This document shows, one piece after another, positions 7,337 to 16,193 of a DNA stretch of 53,458 bases. The notes beneath the pieces were generated by a model. It saw nothing but the letters and a program-made list of their open reading frames with translations. It searched no databases and was not told the DNA's origin. The first letter of the stretch is position 1; each line of letters starts with the position of its first letter. The position numbers were made by a program, and so were the translations under genes. The DNA is from CAZYBU01 sp964645775 (GTDB taxonomy: Bacteria > Spirochaetota > UBA4802 > UBA5550): the NCBI GenBank assembly GCA_964645775.1, contig CAZYBU010000022.1:1-53458 (forward strand), given 5' to 3'.

Positions 7337-8849
7337 CGAAGAATCGGTTTACGGGCGGCTGTAACGGCATCGACCCGTGAAACAGGCGTAGTATGGGGAG
7401 CGGACCTGACCATTTCAGGGTCCTTATCCGCCTCTACCCGGATGGCTTCCATGGCCCTGATGAAAAGCTTAAGACTTTCCAGGCCTTCGCTCTCCGTGGG
7501 TTCGATCATCATGGCACCGTTTATTATCAGGGGGAAGTAGACTGTGGGGGCATGAAAGCCGTAATCGAGGAGTCTCTTGGCAATATCATTGGTTGTTACT
7601 CCCTCAGGAAGACCTTTATCGTTCAGGACAAACTCATGCATGCATCTCCGGTCGACAGGCAGATTGTACACTTCCCGAAGATGACGCAGAAGATAATTCG
7701 CGTTAAGAACGGCTGTCTCGGAGACTTCACGAATAGACGATCCTAACATTGTGAGATATCCCCAGGCCTTGAGCAGAACCAGAAAATTACCGTGGTACGA
7801 ATGAAGCCGTCCGATGCTTCTATCTGTACCGGGTTGCAGGGAGAAGACATCTCCGTTTCGTATAACACCGGGACCGGGAAGAAAGGGAGAGAGTTTTTCT
7901 GTAACTCCTACGGGGCCGGAACCTGGACCTCCTCCTCCGTGGGGCGTGGAGAAGGTTTTATGCAGGTTCAGATGGACCAGGTCGAATCCCATATCAGAGA
8001 GGCGCGCTCTTCCCACCACGGCGTTGAAGTTTGCTCCGTCCCCGTAGAAAAGAGAACCGTTTTCATGAAGAAGTCTCGCGATCTCAAGAATGGAGCGGTC
8101 AAAGAGCCCCAGGGTATTCGGACTGGTAAGCATCATCCCGGCCACCGAGGGAGTCAGCATGCTCTTCAGGGCCTCGAGGTCGACATCACCATCCTCTCCG
8201 GAAGGGACCGTTTTAACACTGTAGCCACACATGGCAACGGACGCAGGATTTGTTCCGTGTGCCGAATCGGGGATAAGTATGACGTCACGGTCCTCTTCAG
8301 TATCCTGGAAATATTTTTTCATTATAATGACAGCTGCAAGTTCACCCTGTGCTCCGGCCGCCGGCTGGAGAGAGAACCTGCTCATTCCTGTAAGGGTGGA
8401 GAGCATCTCTTCAAGTTCATACATGATCCTGAGGGCACCCTGGCTCTCCTTCTCGTTACTCATGGGATGCAGACCGGAAAAGTTCGGATGTGAGCCGAGA
8501 CGCTCATTGATCTTGGGGTTGTACTTCANNNNNNNNNNATCGCGCCGGGCACGGTCGACGCCGGCTGCAGAGGGTGAATGTCGGCAAAGCCCGGCAGCCG
8601 CGCCGCGGCTTCGTTAAGGCGCGGATTGTGTTTCATGGTGCAGCTTCCCAGGGGATACATCCCCGTATCTACACCAAAATTCATTGTTGAAAGAGAGGTG
8701 TAGTGTCGAACGGTCTCCTGTTCACTTACATCGGGCATAATCGGATCGTCTCTAAGCCACGATGACGGAATATTGCATTCATCGCCGATATCGGGCGAGC
8801 ATTTTCTACGGTTGCGTCCCGGTGAGGACTTGTCAAAAATCGTCGTCAT
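7321..8849 (-). CDS. gcvPB: Glycine dehydrogenase subunit 2, interrupted by a scaffold gap
   Basis: PLP-binding half of the P protein of the glycine cleavage system. The lysine that carries PLP is in LNLHKTFSTPHGGGGPG. The amino part (8849 to ~8634) reads to GSCTM, and the carboxyl part resumes at KYNPKINERL (from 8526). Between them lie 10 Ns and ~92 GC-rich bases encoding a second version of the same segment (HNPRLNEAAARLPGFADIHP). Joining M directly to KYNPK gives about 473 residues, normal for GcvPB. I therefore read it as one intact gene damaged by assembly, not a pseudogene. The start overlaps the gcvPA stop by 4 bases. Confidence 0.9.
8529..8538. other. Scaffold gap of 10 N
   Basis: Ten consecutive undetermined bases inside gcvPB. 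The frame on its two sides does not match and the flanks are alternative copies of the same gene segment, so this is an assembly join of arbitrary size. Confidence 0.99.
8539..8630 (-). other. Probable chimeric contig end inside gcvPB
   Basis: These 92 bases are far more GC-rich than the surrounding gene and encode a gcvPB segment that duplicates, with a different sequence, the residues encoded at about 8427-8526. The switch occurs right at the highly conserved GSCTMK codons. This is what a read from another organism extending a contig end would produce. Confidence 0.75.
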
Positions 8850-10150
8850 TTTTTCAAAACCTCCCCTGCGGCCTTAAGGTAGTCATTAACACCTTTCTCG
8901 CCGGAAGTTTCCGTTACGCATATCAGCAGAGCTTTCCTGTCATCGGGCAGCTCCAGCAGGATACCGGGTTGAAATCCTTTTCTTCGCATCTCTTCAGTAA
9001 AGGTATCTATCCTCGGATGAAGGACCGTGAACTCGTTGAAAAAAGGGCTGTCACTGAAAGGTGAAAATCCGAGATCCAGGAGGCCATTGCGGAGACGGAC
9101 CGCCAGTTGATGATTGAATCTGGCGAGATTCACAAGTCCGGGACCCATGAGGCTCATATAGATCACGGAACGAAGGGCCATAAGGCCCTGGTTTGTACAG
9201 ATGTTTGAGGTGGCCCGTTCACGGCGAATATGCTGCTCCCGGGTCTGGAGGGTGAGAACATATGATTCCTTTCCCCTGCTGTCGACGGTTCTCCCGACGA
9301 TTCTGCCCGGAAGTCGGCGGGTATGTTTCTTCCTGGTCGCCATGAATCCGAGAAGGGGGCCGCCGAAACCGGGGTAATTTCCCAGGGACTGGCCTTCGCC
9401 GCATACCACATCTGCTCCATAAATTCCGGGAGGTTTGACAAGGGCCAGGACAAGGGGTTCCGGGACCGCAACGATCAGAGGGACTTTCCGTTTTTGACAG
9501 GTTTTGCCGGCTTCTTCCAGGTCAGTCAGAGTACCGTGGAAATCAGGGAAGGAAAGAATTGCTACATCAGGGCGGTGTTCCTCAAGGGATATATCAATAT
9601 CCTCCCCTCCCTCAAGTATTTCGAAGCCAGATGCGAAGGCGTAGGTATCCAACACCTCCCTGAAGTGAGGATGCAGCGGGGAGAGGATGAGGACCTTCCT
9701 CTTTTCCGGTCCAGCCATGAGCATGAGAATCGATTCCGCGAGGGCGGTGGCACCGTCATACATGCTGGCGTTGGCCACTTCCATGCCGGTCAGCCTGCAG
9801 ATAAGGGTCTGAAACTCGAATATGGCCGTAAGGGTTCCCTGGCTTACTTCGGCCTGATAGGGGGTATAGGCGGTATAAAACTCGGATCGTCCGGAAAGCT
9901 CATCCACTGCCGCGGGAACATAATGAGAATAGAGACCCCCCCCCATGAAGGAATTCATGATGGTTGTCATGGAGGCACGTTCTTTCAGCGCCTCTTCCAC
10001 CTCCCGTTCATCTGAAGGTGGATGCACGATGGGAGATTGTTCCAGGGCAATCGACTCCGGAATATCCTGAAAAAGTTCGTCCAGGGATGAGAGTCCCATC
10101 TCCCTCAGCATCTCTTCCCTGTCTCTTTCTGAAATACCGGTAAAGGACAT
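8846..10150 (-). CDS. gcvPA: Glycine dehydrogenase subunit 1
   Basis: 434 residues, the full length of the amino-terminal half of the two-subunit P protein. With GcvPB it decarboxylates glycine and transfers the aminomethyl group to lipoyl-H protein. Recognisable family blocks include SFMGGGLYSHYVPAAV, ASMYDGATALAES and GFGGPLLGFMA. It starts 3 bases after the gcvH stop and overlaps gcvPB by 4 bases (ATGA), so translation of the two subunits is coupled and equal amounts are likely. Confidence 0.95.
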   Translation of the reverse strand: MSFTGISERDREEMLREMGLSSLDELFQDIPESIALEQSPIVHPPSDEREVEEALKERASMTTIMNSFMGGGLYSHYVPAAVDELSGRSEFYTAYTPYQAEVSQGTLTAIFEFQTLICRLTGMEVANASMYDGATALAESILMLMAGPEKRKVLILSPLHPHFREVLDTYAFASGFEILEGGEDIDISLEEHRPDVAILSFPDFHGTLTDLEEAGKTCQKRKVPLIVAVPEPLVLALVKPPGIYGADVVCGEGQSLGNYPGFGGPLLGFMATRKKHTRRLPGRIVGRTVDSRGKESYVLTLQTREQHIRRERATSNICTNQGLMALRSVIYMSLMGPGLVNLARFNHQLAVRLRNGLLDLGFSPFSDSPFFNEFTVLHPRIDTFTEEMRRKGFQPGILLELPDDRKALLICVTETSGEKGVNDYLKAAGEVLKK

Positions 10151-10153
10151 GAT

Positions 10154-10537
10154 CTATTCCGTCTCCTCGGCGTACTGTTCCGCTGTCAGTAGATCATCAT
10201 ATTCTGATGGGCTCGAAATTTCGATTTTAAACATCCATCCCCTCTCATAAGGGCTCTGGTTGACCAGCTCCGGAGAGTCTTCAAGTTCATCGTTTACTTT
10301 CGTAACTCTTCCCGTCATAGGGGCAAAAACATCGGATACCGCCTTGACCGATTCGATAATGCAGAGCTGGTCCCCGGGGAGAACCTCACGGTCTACTTCA
10401 GGAAGCTCAACGAAGACTACGTCTGTCAGTTCTGCCTGGGCGTGGTCCGTAATTCCGCAGGTGATGGTGAACTCATCGTCTTTTAGAATCCACTCATGTT
10501 CTTTGGTGTAGCGCAGGTTGTCAGGAATGTTGCTCAT
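10154..10537 (-). CDS. gcvH: Glycine cleavage system H protein
   Basis: The 127-residue lipoyl carrier of the glycine cleavage complex. The lipoylated lysine is K65 in IESVKAVSDVFAPMTG, in a typical hammerhead fold with the YTKEHEW opening. It shuttles the aminomethyl group from P protein to T protein. It lies between gcvT and gcvPA and in the same operon as lipA. The dihydrolipoyl dehydrogenase (L protein) gene is not in this window. Confidence 0.97.
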   Translation of the reverse strand: MSNIPDNLRYTKEHEWILKDDEFTITCGITDHAQAELTDVVFVELPEVDREVLPGDQLCIIESVKAVSDVFAPMTGRVTKVNDELEDSPELVNQSPYERGWMFKIEISSPSEYDDLLTAEQYAEETE

Positions 10538-10554
10538 TTTTGACTCCTTGTCCG

Positions 10555-11655
10555 TTAGTTATGCCCCAACTCCCTCCCTTTGTAGGGATAAAGAGGTCTT
10601 TTGCAACGTTCAGCCTCCAGGCGTCTTGTCCTGTTTATGATTTCCATGGTTTCTCCCAGGGGAACCTCCTTTTCCAGCAGGGCCAGGCCAATTCCCTGTT
10701 CAAAAGTGGGAGAATACCCGCCGCTGGTGACCAATCCTACACGACGCCCCTTTATTTCGACAGGATCGCCCTCCCGGGGTACCCCTTTACCCCTGCAACA
10801 AAATGCGGCTATGGTAACCGGAACCCCTTTCTTCTTCTTTTCCATAATAGCAACCTTACCGATATAATCATTTTCAGAGGTGATAAGCCAGGAAAGACCC
10901 GATTCAATGGGAGAACGTTCTTCGTTCAGTTCATGCCCGTAGAGGGAGAGTCCCGCCTCAAGCCTCAGGGTATCCCGGGCGCCCAGGCCGGCGGGAAGTA
11001 TCCGTTCACCCCCCACGGCCAGGATGTCCCTCCACAGTCTAACCGCACTTTCGGCAGGAAGATATATCTCGAAACCGTATTCACCGGTGTATCCCGAATG
11101 AGAGACCATTATCTCATCGGAACCGAAGGGAGTAAGCATGAAGCTGAACCTGGGCAGTTCCGAAACCAGATGGTTTTCAAGGATGCGGACGAGGATATTC
11201 CCCGATTCCGGCCCCTGTATGTCAATTTTAGCCGTTTCTTGCGTCTGGTCGATGACATCCGAGTTATATCGATTCATGGAACGGATCCATTCCAGGTCTT
11301 TCTCTTTCGTCGCGGCATTTATCACCAGTAAGAACCTGTCGGGGGAGAGCATGTAGACAAAAAGATCATCAATCACCCCTCCCGAAGGGTTGCACAATAT
11401 GGTATACATGGCGCGTCCCGGTTCAATTTTAGAGAGTGATGTGGGTATGATTCGTTCCAGGAGGATCCGGGCGTCCGGTCCCGTTACAAGGACCTCCCCC
11501 ATGTGTGACACATCGAAGAGAGCGGAACTGGATCGGGTCATCCTGTGCTCCCTGATTATGGAGCTGTACTGGAGGGGCATTTCCCATCCTGCAAAATCGA
11601 CCAGACTTGCTCCGAGGTTTCTGTGTTCTTCGTGAAGTGGTGTTCTGTGAAGCAT
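10555..11655 (-). CDS. gcvT: Glycine cleavage system T protein (aminomethyltransferase)
   Basis: 366 residues. It transfers the methylene group from the H protein to tetrahydrofolate and releases ammonia. Family blocks include FDVSHMGEV, YTILCNPSGGVIDDLFVYML with the conserved aspartate, GYTGEYGFEIYLP and the GLGARDTLRLEAGLSLYGHEL folate-site region. It begins 1 base after aroQ and precedes gcvH by 17 bases. I see no glycine riboswitch in front, as expected for a gene inside a long operon. Confidence 0.97.
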   Translation of the reverse strand: MLHRTPLHEEHRNLGASLVDFAGWEMPLQYSSIIREHRMTRSSSALFDVSHMGEVLVTGPDARILLERIIPTSLSKIEPGRAMYTILCNPSGGVIDDLFVYMLSPDRFLLVINAATKEKDLEWIRSMNRYNSDVIDQTQETAKIDIQGPESGNILVRILENHLVSELPRFSFMLTPFGSDEIMVSHSGYTGEYGFEIYLPAESAVRLWRDILAVGGERILPAGLGARDTLRLEAGLSLYGHELNEERSPIESGLSWLITSENDYIGKVAIMEKKKKGVPVTIAAFCCRGKGVPREGDPVEIKGRRVGLVTSGGYSPTFEQGIGLALLEKEVPLGETMEIINRTRRLEAERCKRPLYPYKGRELGHN

Positions 11656-11656
11656 A

Positions 11657-12130
11657 TTACTTCTGCCTGTCGTCCATGCTCCCCTCTCGGTTTACAATCT
11701 CTTTAAGGGCATGGAGTCCGAGTATATAGGAATGGCTGCCGAAACCTGATATCTGGCCCCGGCATACAGGTGCTGTGATCGATCTTTTTCTGAATTCTTC
11801 TCTGGCATGTATATTGCTGAGATGAACCTCGACGGCCGGTATGGAAAGCGATGCCAGTGCGTCTCGTATGGCAATGGACGTATGGGTGTACGCGGCAGGA
11901 TTAATAAGGATACCGTCACAGGTTTCCGATTTCTGAAGAGCGTCGATGATCTCACCTTCTCCGTTATGCTGGGATATGATCAGTTCCAGTGAAAGGGTTT
12001 TACCTTTTTCCATGAGAGATCGGTTAATATCTTCCAGCGTGTCGGTGCCGTAAAGGGAAGGTTCTCGTGTGCCAAGAAGATTAAGGTTCGGCCCGTGAAT
12101 CACTCGTATTGTCAAGGAAGTAGCTTTCAT
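11657..12130 (-). CDS. aroQ: 3-dehydroquinate dehydratase, type II
   Basis: A 157-residue type II enzyme of the shikimate pathway that dehydrates 3-dehydroquinate. The amino signature IHGPNLNLLGTREPSLYG includes the catalytic tyrosine (Y27) and arginine. NPAAYTHTSIAIRDAL and VEVHLSNIHAREEFR supply the other active-site residues. It sits in the gcv operon, 3 bases after the TPR gene and 1 base before gcvT. Another shikimate gene, aroE, is at 37223. The RVIHGP opening sets the start within a few codons. Confidence 0.95.
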   Translation of the reverse strand: MKATSLTIRVIHGPNLNLLGTREPSLYGTDTLEDINRSLMEKGKTLSLELIISQHNGEGEIIDALQKSETCDGILINPAAYTHTSIAIRDALASLSIPAVEVHLSNIHAREEFRKRSITAPVCRGQISGFGSHSYILGLHALKEIVNREGSMDDRQK

Positions 12131-12133
12131 CGG

Positions 12134-14965
12134 TTACTGTTCCCCATCATCCTTTGTCTGGGTCTTCATCATGACTTCAAGGGTCTCGGCCTTCTGTCGA
12201 TGGATACCCCTGTAATCACTTTCAAGAATATTCCTGATGTGTGCCCGCGCCACCCGGTTTTTCCCTTCTGAGAGGGCGATAAGGGAAAGGTCTATCATTG
12301 CTCTGTAGCTCCAGGGTGACATCTCTTCTGTTGAAGCAGAGGATTCCAGGTATGTCAATGCCCTTTTCCGGTTTTTGTAGTAGTACCACTGGATAATCCC
12401 CTTTCTGTAATGCAGTTCCGCCCGGGGTATCCCCTTTTCGGGTTTGACGCGGCTGTAAAATGTATAGGCCGTATGAAAGGTTCCCCTGTTGAAATAGAGT
12501 CTACCTCGATATAGATTGAGCCTGGACTGGTATTTTGGGAAGCTTCCAAGATCGGCAACCATGATATTGAATCGTGTGATGTCGCCTTCTTCGGCCACAT
12601 GTTCGGCAATTTTAATGGCACTATCCGGCCATCCTGCTGCACGTACAATGCTTTTCCTGTTCTCCAGGTAGTAGCGGCTTGCCTCTTCTATTTTCTTTTC
12701 TCCCAGCAGAATTTCAAGAATGAGAAGATCTTTTTCCGGTTCGAATTTTTTTTCCGAAGGGATACTGGAAAGAGTTTCCCGGGCCTCGGTGTAATCATGA
12801 CTCTTTATCAGGAGGCGGGCCGTGAGCAAACGGCATCTGGCCTCGCTTTCAGCATCTACATCTTTTTTTAGAATTTTTCCACAGATGTCTATTGCCGCTT
12901 CAACTTCCCCCCGCTCCGTTAGTGCACGGGCCAGTATAACCCCTGCCCTGGCCCATTCCTCTTTTTCTTTCGGCAAAAGACTGTAGGCCTGGAGGGCTCG
13001 GACCGTGTCGCCGGTCTTTACTGCGCTGACCACGAAACGGTATATGTCCTCAACCGGCCAGGATGAAAGATCCTCTCCGAGCATCTGGCGGTAGACCCTG
13101 CTGTATTGTTCCAGTTTAAAGGCGCTTCTCGCCTTGAGACGTGGAAGAATTCTCCATGATTTCTCATCCATGGGAGGTATTCTCTCCTCCTCGGTCATTT
13201 TGAGAACCCGGGTATAATTTCCCAGGCGATATTCAGACTGTAAAATGCGGATGAAAGCGTGTCCTTTATGTTCCCCCTGTTCCATCTCCCTATAACGACT
13301 GAAATTTTTTGAGGCCTGTTCGTACAGTTCTCTTTCAAACGCCCTGTCAGCCTGTCGGAGAACAAGTTGAGCTGCAACATCGGTTTCCGGGAAATGGGTA
13401 ATAACCAGATATACATAACGGTCGGATGCGAGTCTCTTCTCTTCCAGTTTCAGGATAAACTGGTAAAGCGCCCGGGATGTCTCCTTTCTGTTCAGGTATT
13501 TATCTATCATCAGTTCTGACGTTCTTCGTGCCTGCTGTAACCACTCCAGCTTAATATAGCACTCAAGCTGAAGCCGATAGAGCGGGAAAAGGTCTTCAGG
13601 GGGATTAAGTTCGATCATACGTTCAAGCTGTTTCAGGCTTGCTTCATAATTTTCTTTTTTATATTCTATCATGGCTCGAAAGAAACCGGTCTCCTCCGAG
13701 AGTTTGGAAAAAGGGTTCTCTTTTTCAACGTTATCCAGGTAGGTCAGAGCTTTATCAACCCTGCCCTGTCCCATGGCGGAACGGGCCAATAAAAGATAGA
13801 CCTGATCAAGGTTTTTTTCGAATTGGTACTCAGAGACATATGCCTGAAGGTGACTGTCCGCCTGTTCGTATTCCCCCATCCTGATGGACGCCCTGCCGGC
13901 AAGTATAAGGAGCTCCCTTTTATCGGATGTTTTTTCATTTTCCAGAAGACGCTTAATAACACTGTACGCTTCGGAAGGAGAGTTCTCAAGTTGCAGACGG
14001 GCTAACCTCTGGGAAGCTTCTACTTTGAGATTGTAATTGTCCTCAATCCGGGAAAGATTGCGATAGATTTCGACTGCCCTGGGTGTCTCTCCCTTCTCCT
14101 CGAGAAGCTTTGCCATTAGAAACTGACCTTCCCGGTAACGGGATGACTGTTTGCCAACAACAAGGAAAATATCAACCAGGTCTCTGCTCTTCTCTCTCTC
14201 CCCTTTCTGAAACCGGGCTCTTGCAAGGTAATAGTAGACATCAGCAAAGGCCTGCTCTTTTCTCATCGATTCAGGAACCGTGGAAAGGGCGTCTATGGCA
14301 AGGTCATAATTTTCCTTTTTAAGATAAATGCGACCGAGAAGAAGGGCGGCCCGTGCCCGTATATTCATCGGAGCGTCTGAATTGACCAGGGGACTCAATC
14401 TGTCTATGGCCCGGTTGTGATCTCCATTGGCGAAGAGGGATCTGCTCAGGCCGAGAATCATCCTTGTGGTCTCTCCCCTGTCCGTGCTCGACTCTACGGC
14501 CCGCTTCCATTCAATAATAGATTCATCATAGCGATCCAGCATGTAATAGATGGTCCCAAGCCTTGAGTAGGCCCTGGCTGTCAAATCAGGAGACTCCTCC
14601 CGGGTAAGATATCTCTTGTACTCTTCTCTTGCCCGCGAATACTGTTTCAGAAGATAGTGGCATTCTCCGATCCAGAAACGGGCCCGGTGGCAGAGCTCCG
14701 GCGTGCTGCATTCCGTCAGGAAGTTGCTGAATTCGAAAAGCGCTTCGTTATACTTGCCGTTTCGGTAGTAACTCAGGGAAAGGTGAAACCAGGCCCTGTC
14801 CCTGTAATAGTCACTTCGCTCCATGACGCGGCGAAAAAGCAGGACAGCCGAATTATAATTACCGCTGTTGAATGCCTCCATGGCATGATTATATATGCTT
14901 TCCACTGCAAAGGAGGCCTGGCCGATAAAAAGTATGATAACTGCTATGGCAAAATATGACTTCAT
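12134..14965 (-). CDS. Large exported tetratricopeptide-repeat protein
   Basis: 943 residues with an amino signal peptide (MKSYFAIAVIILFIGQASFA), so probably periplasmic or outer-membrane associated. Almost the whole chain consists of TPR-like helix pairs, for example AMEAFNSGNYNSAVLLFRRV, AWFHLSLSYYRNGKYNEALF and RARFQKGEREKSRDLV. Such arrays are protein-interaction scaffolds. No catalytic domain is visible. It overlaps cinA by 4 bases and precedes aroQ by 3, so it is translated within the argS-to-lipA operon, but nothing in those genes shows what it binds. The front part resembles tol-pal/YbgF-type TPR proteins only in general style. Confidence 0.85.
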   Translation of the reverse strand: MKSYFAIAVIILFIGQASFAVESIYNHAMEAFNSGNYNSAVLLFRRVMERSDYYRDRAWFHLSLSYYRNGKYNEALFEFSNFLTECSTPELCHRARFWIGECHYLLKQYSRAREEYKRYLTREESPDLTARAYSRLGTIYYMLDRYDESIIEWKRAVESSTDRGETTRMILGLSRSLFANGDHNRAIDRLSPLVNSDAPMNIRARAALLLGRIYLKKENYDLAIDALSTVPESMRKEQAFADVYYYLARARFQKGEREKSRDLVDIFLVVGKQSSRYREGQFLMAKLLEEKGETPRAVEIYRNLSRIEDNYNLKVEASQRLARLQLENSPSEAYSVIKRLLENEKTSDKRELLILAGRASIRMGEYEQADSHLQAYVSEYQFEKNLDQVYLLLARSAMGQGRVDKALTYLDNVEKENPFSKLSEETGFFRAMIEYKKENYEASLKQLERMIELNPPEDLFPLYRLQLECYIKLEWLQQARRTSELMIDKYLNRKETSRALYQFILKLEEKRLASDRYVYLVITHFPETDVAAQLVLRQADRAFERELYEQASKNFSRYREMEQGEHKGHAFIRILQSEYRLGNYTRVLKMTEEERIPPMDEKSWRILPRLKARSAFKLEQYSRVYRQMLGEDLSSWPVEDIYRFVVSAVKTGDTVRALQAYSLLPKEKEEWARAGVILARALTERGEVEAAIDICGKILKKDVDAESEARCRLLTARLLIKSHDYTEARETLSSIPSEKKFEPEKDLLILEILLGEKKIEEASRYYLENRKSIVRAAGWPDSAIKIAEHVAEEGDITRFNIMVADLGSFPKYQSRLNLYRGRLYFNRGTFHTAYTFYSRVKPEKGIPRAELHYRKGIIQWYYYKNRKRALTYLESSASTEEMSPWSYRAMIDLSLIALSEGKNRVARAHIRNILESDYRGIHRQKAETLEVMMKTQTKDDGEQ

Positions 14966-16191
14966 GATGAATCACGTGAACGTAAATGACGGCGTAGTTT
15001 TTCAAGGGATGTGAGTACGCTCAGCATTCGAATAAATTCCCTGTTTCCCGGGAAGCGAAATTCCCGGACTGTTATCTCATCTTCCAGCTTGAAGGCTATC
15101 CAGACGGTTCCTACCGGCTTTTGGTCGCTCCCTCCGCCGGGACCGGCTATACCTGTTATGCTAACCGCCAGATCGGCCGGCAACAGGGACGTGAGCCCTT
15201 CAATCATGGAAAGGGCAGTCTCTTTACTCACTGCGCCCTTCCCGGCAAGGGTCTTGCCGGGAACATTCAGAATGTCTTCTTTTACATTGTTAGCATAGGC
15301 GACTATTCCCCCGATGAAAACATCGGAAGCGCCCGGGACGGATGTAAGCCTTTCAGCGAGGAGTCCTCCGGTACAGGATTCCGTTACAGAAATTCTGAAT
15401 CCTCTTTCCCGGGCAAGGGAAATGATTTCATATTCCGGGGAGGTGAAACCTTCCAGAAGAAGTGTTTCACCGAATTCAGATTCCAGTGCCTTTCGTATCT
15501 TCCCGGATGTCAGGCCTGCGGGCACCCGGGTCCTGAGAGAAACGATACCATGGCGGACTGTCATTCCCCATTGGCATTCCCTGAATGAAGAATCGAGATT
15601 TTTTAATCTTCCATTCACTTCAGATTCTCGTATACCGGACAGGTAATGGACGGACTCTTCAAGCATTTCGATGGAGAAGATATCTCCGAGAAGAGGTTTA
15701 ACCTGTTCTTCGAAGAGAAGCTCGCATTCTCCTGGAACGCCGGGAAGAGAGACTATGTACTGGTTATTCTGCTGAACAAGGAAACCGGGCGCTATTCCCG
15801 AATTGTTATCCAGAACGCGTGCTCCGGCGGGGACACTTACCATCTTTGTGTCATCCTCATGGAGCTCCATTCCCCTTTCATGGAAGTATTTCTTCATTTT
15901 CTCCCAGGCCGGTTTATAAACGGTCACTTCCCTGCCCGCCCAGCGGGCTATGACATCCATGGTCATATCGTCATCCGTTGGTCCCAGGCCTCCGGTCGTT
16001 ATGATAAGGTCGGCGTCCCTGTTTTCAGAGAGGGACCTGGTTATGGCTTCTTCGCTGTCGTCGCAGGTTACGTGTCTCAGGACCTGGATTCCCAGCCCCT
16101 TTAAACTCGTAGAGAGAAAGGCGGCGTTCGTGTTGATTGTGCGGCCATCAAGAAGTTCACTCCCTGTTGCCAGTATTACGGCCTGTACCAT
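14962..16191 (-). CDS. cinA: CinA family protein, molybdopterin-like domain plus nicotinamide-nucleotide amidase
   Basis: 409 residues in the standard two-domain layout. The amino half is a MoaB/MogA-like COG1058 domain (ATGSELLDGRTINTNAAFL, TTGGLGPTDDDMT). The carboxyl ~160 residues are the CinA/PncC amidase domain (SVTESCTGGLLAERLTSVPG, GGIVAYANNVKEDIL, SITGIAGPGGG). The family removes the amide from NMN in pyridine nucleotide salvage and also hydrolyses ADP-ribose. It lies 2 bases after argS and overlaps the TPR gene start. The neighbours are not functionally related. Confidence 0.95.
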   Translation of the reverse strand: MVQAVILATGSELLDGRTINTNAAFLSTSLKGLGIQVLRHVTCDDSEEAITRSLSENRDADLIITTGGLGPTDDDMTMDVIARWAGREVTVYKPAWEKMKKYFHERGMELHEDDTKMVSVPAGARVLDNNSGIAPGFLVQQNNQYIVSLPGVPGECELLFEEQVKPLLGDIFSIEMLEESVHYLSGIRESEVNGRLKNLDSSFRECQWGMTVRHGIVSLRTRVPAGLTSGKIRKALESEFGETLLLEGFTSPEYEIISLARERGFRISVTESCTGGLLAERLTSVPGASDVFIGGIVAYANNVKEDILNVPGKTLAGKGAVSKETALSMIEGLTSLLPADLAVSITGIAGPGGGSDQKPVGTVWIAFKLEDEITVREFRFPGNREFIRMLSVLTSLEKLRRHLRSRDSS

Positions 16192-16193
16192 GT

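Noticed and set aside
7321..8849. gcvPB as two separate genes or a genuine pseudogene
   Set aside because: The break coincides with the N gap and a duplicated, differently composed segment. Removing that segment restores one normal-length protein.
9323..10015. 230-codon plus-strand frame opposite gcvPA (and similar long frames opposite gcvPB, cinA and trkA)
   Set aside because: Antisense shadows of well-supported genes. No ribosome sites or recognisable domains.
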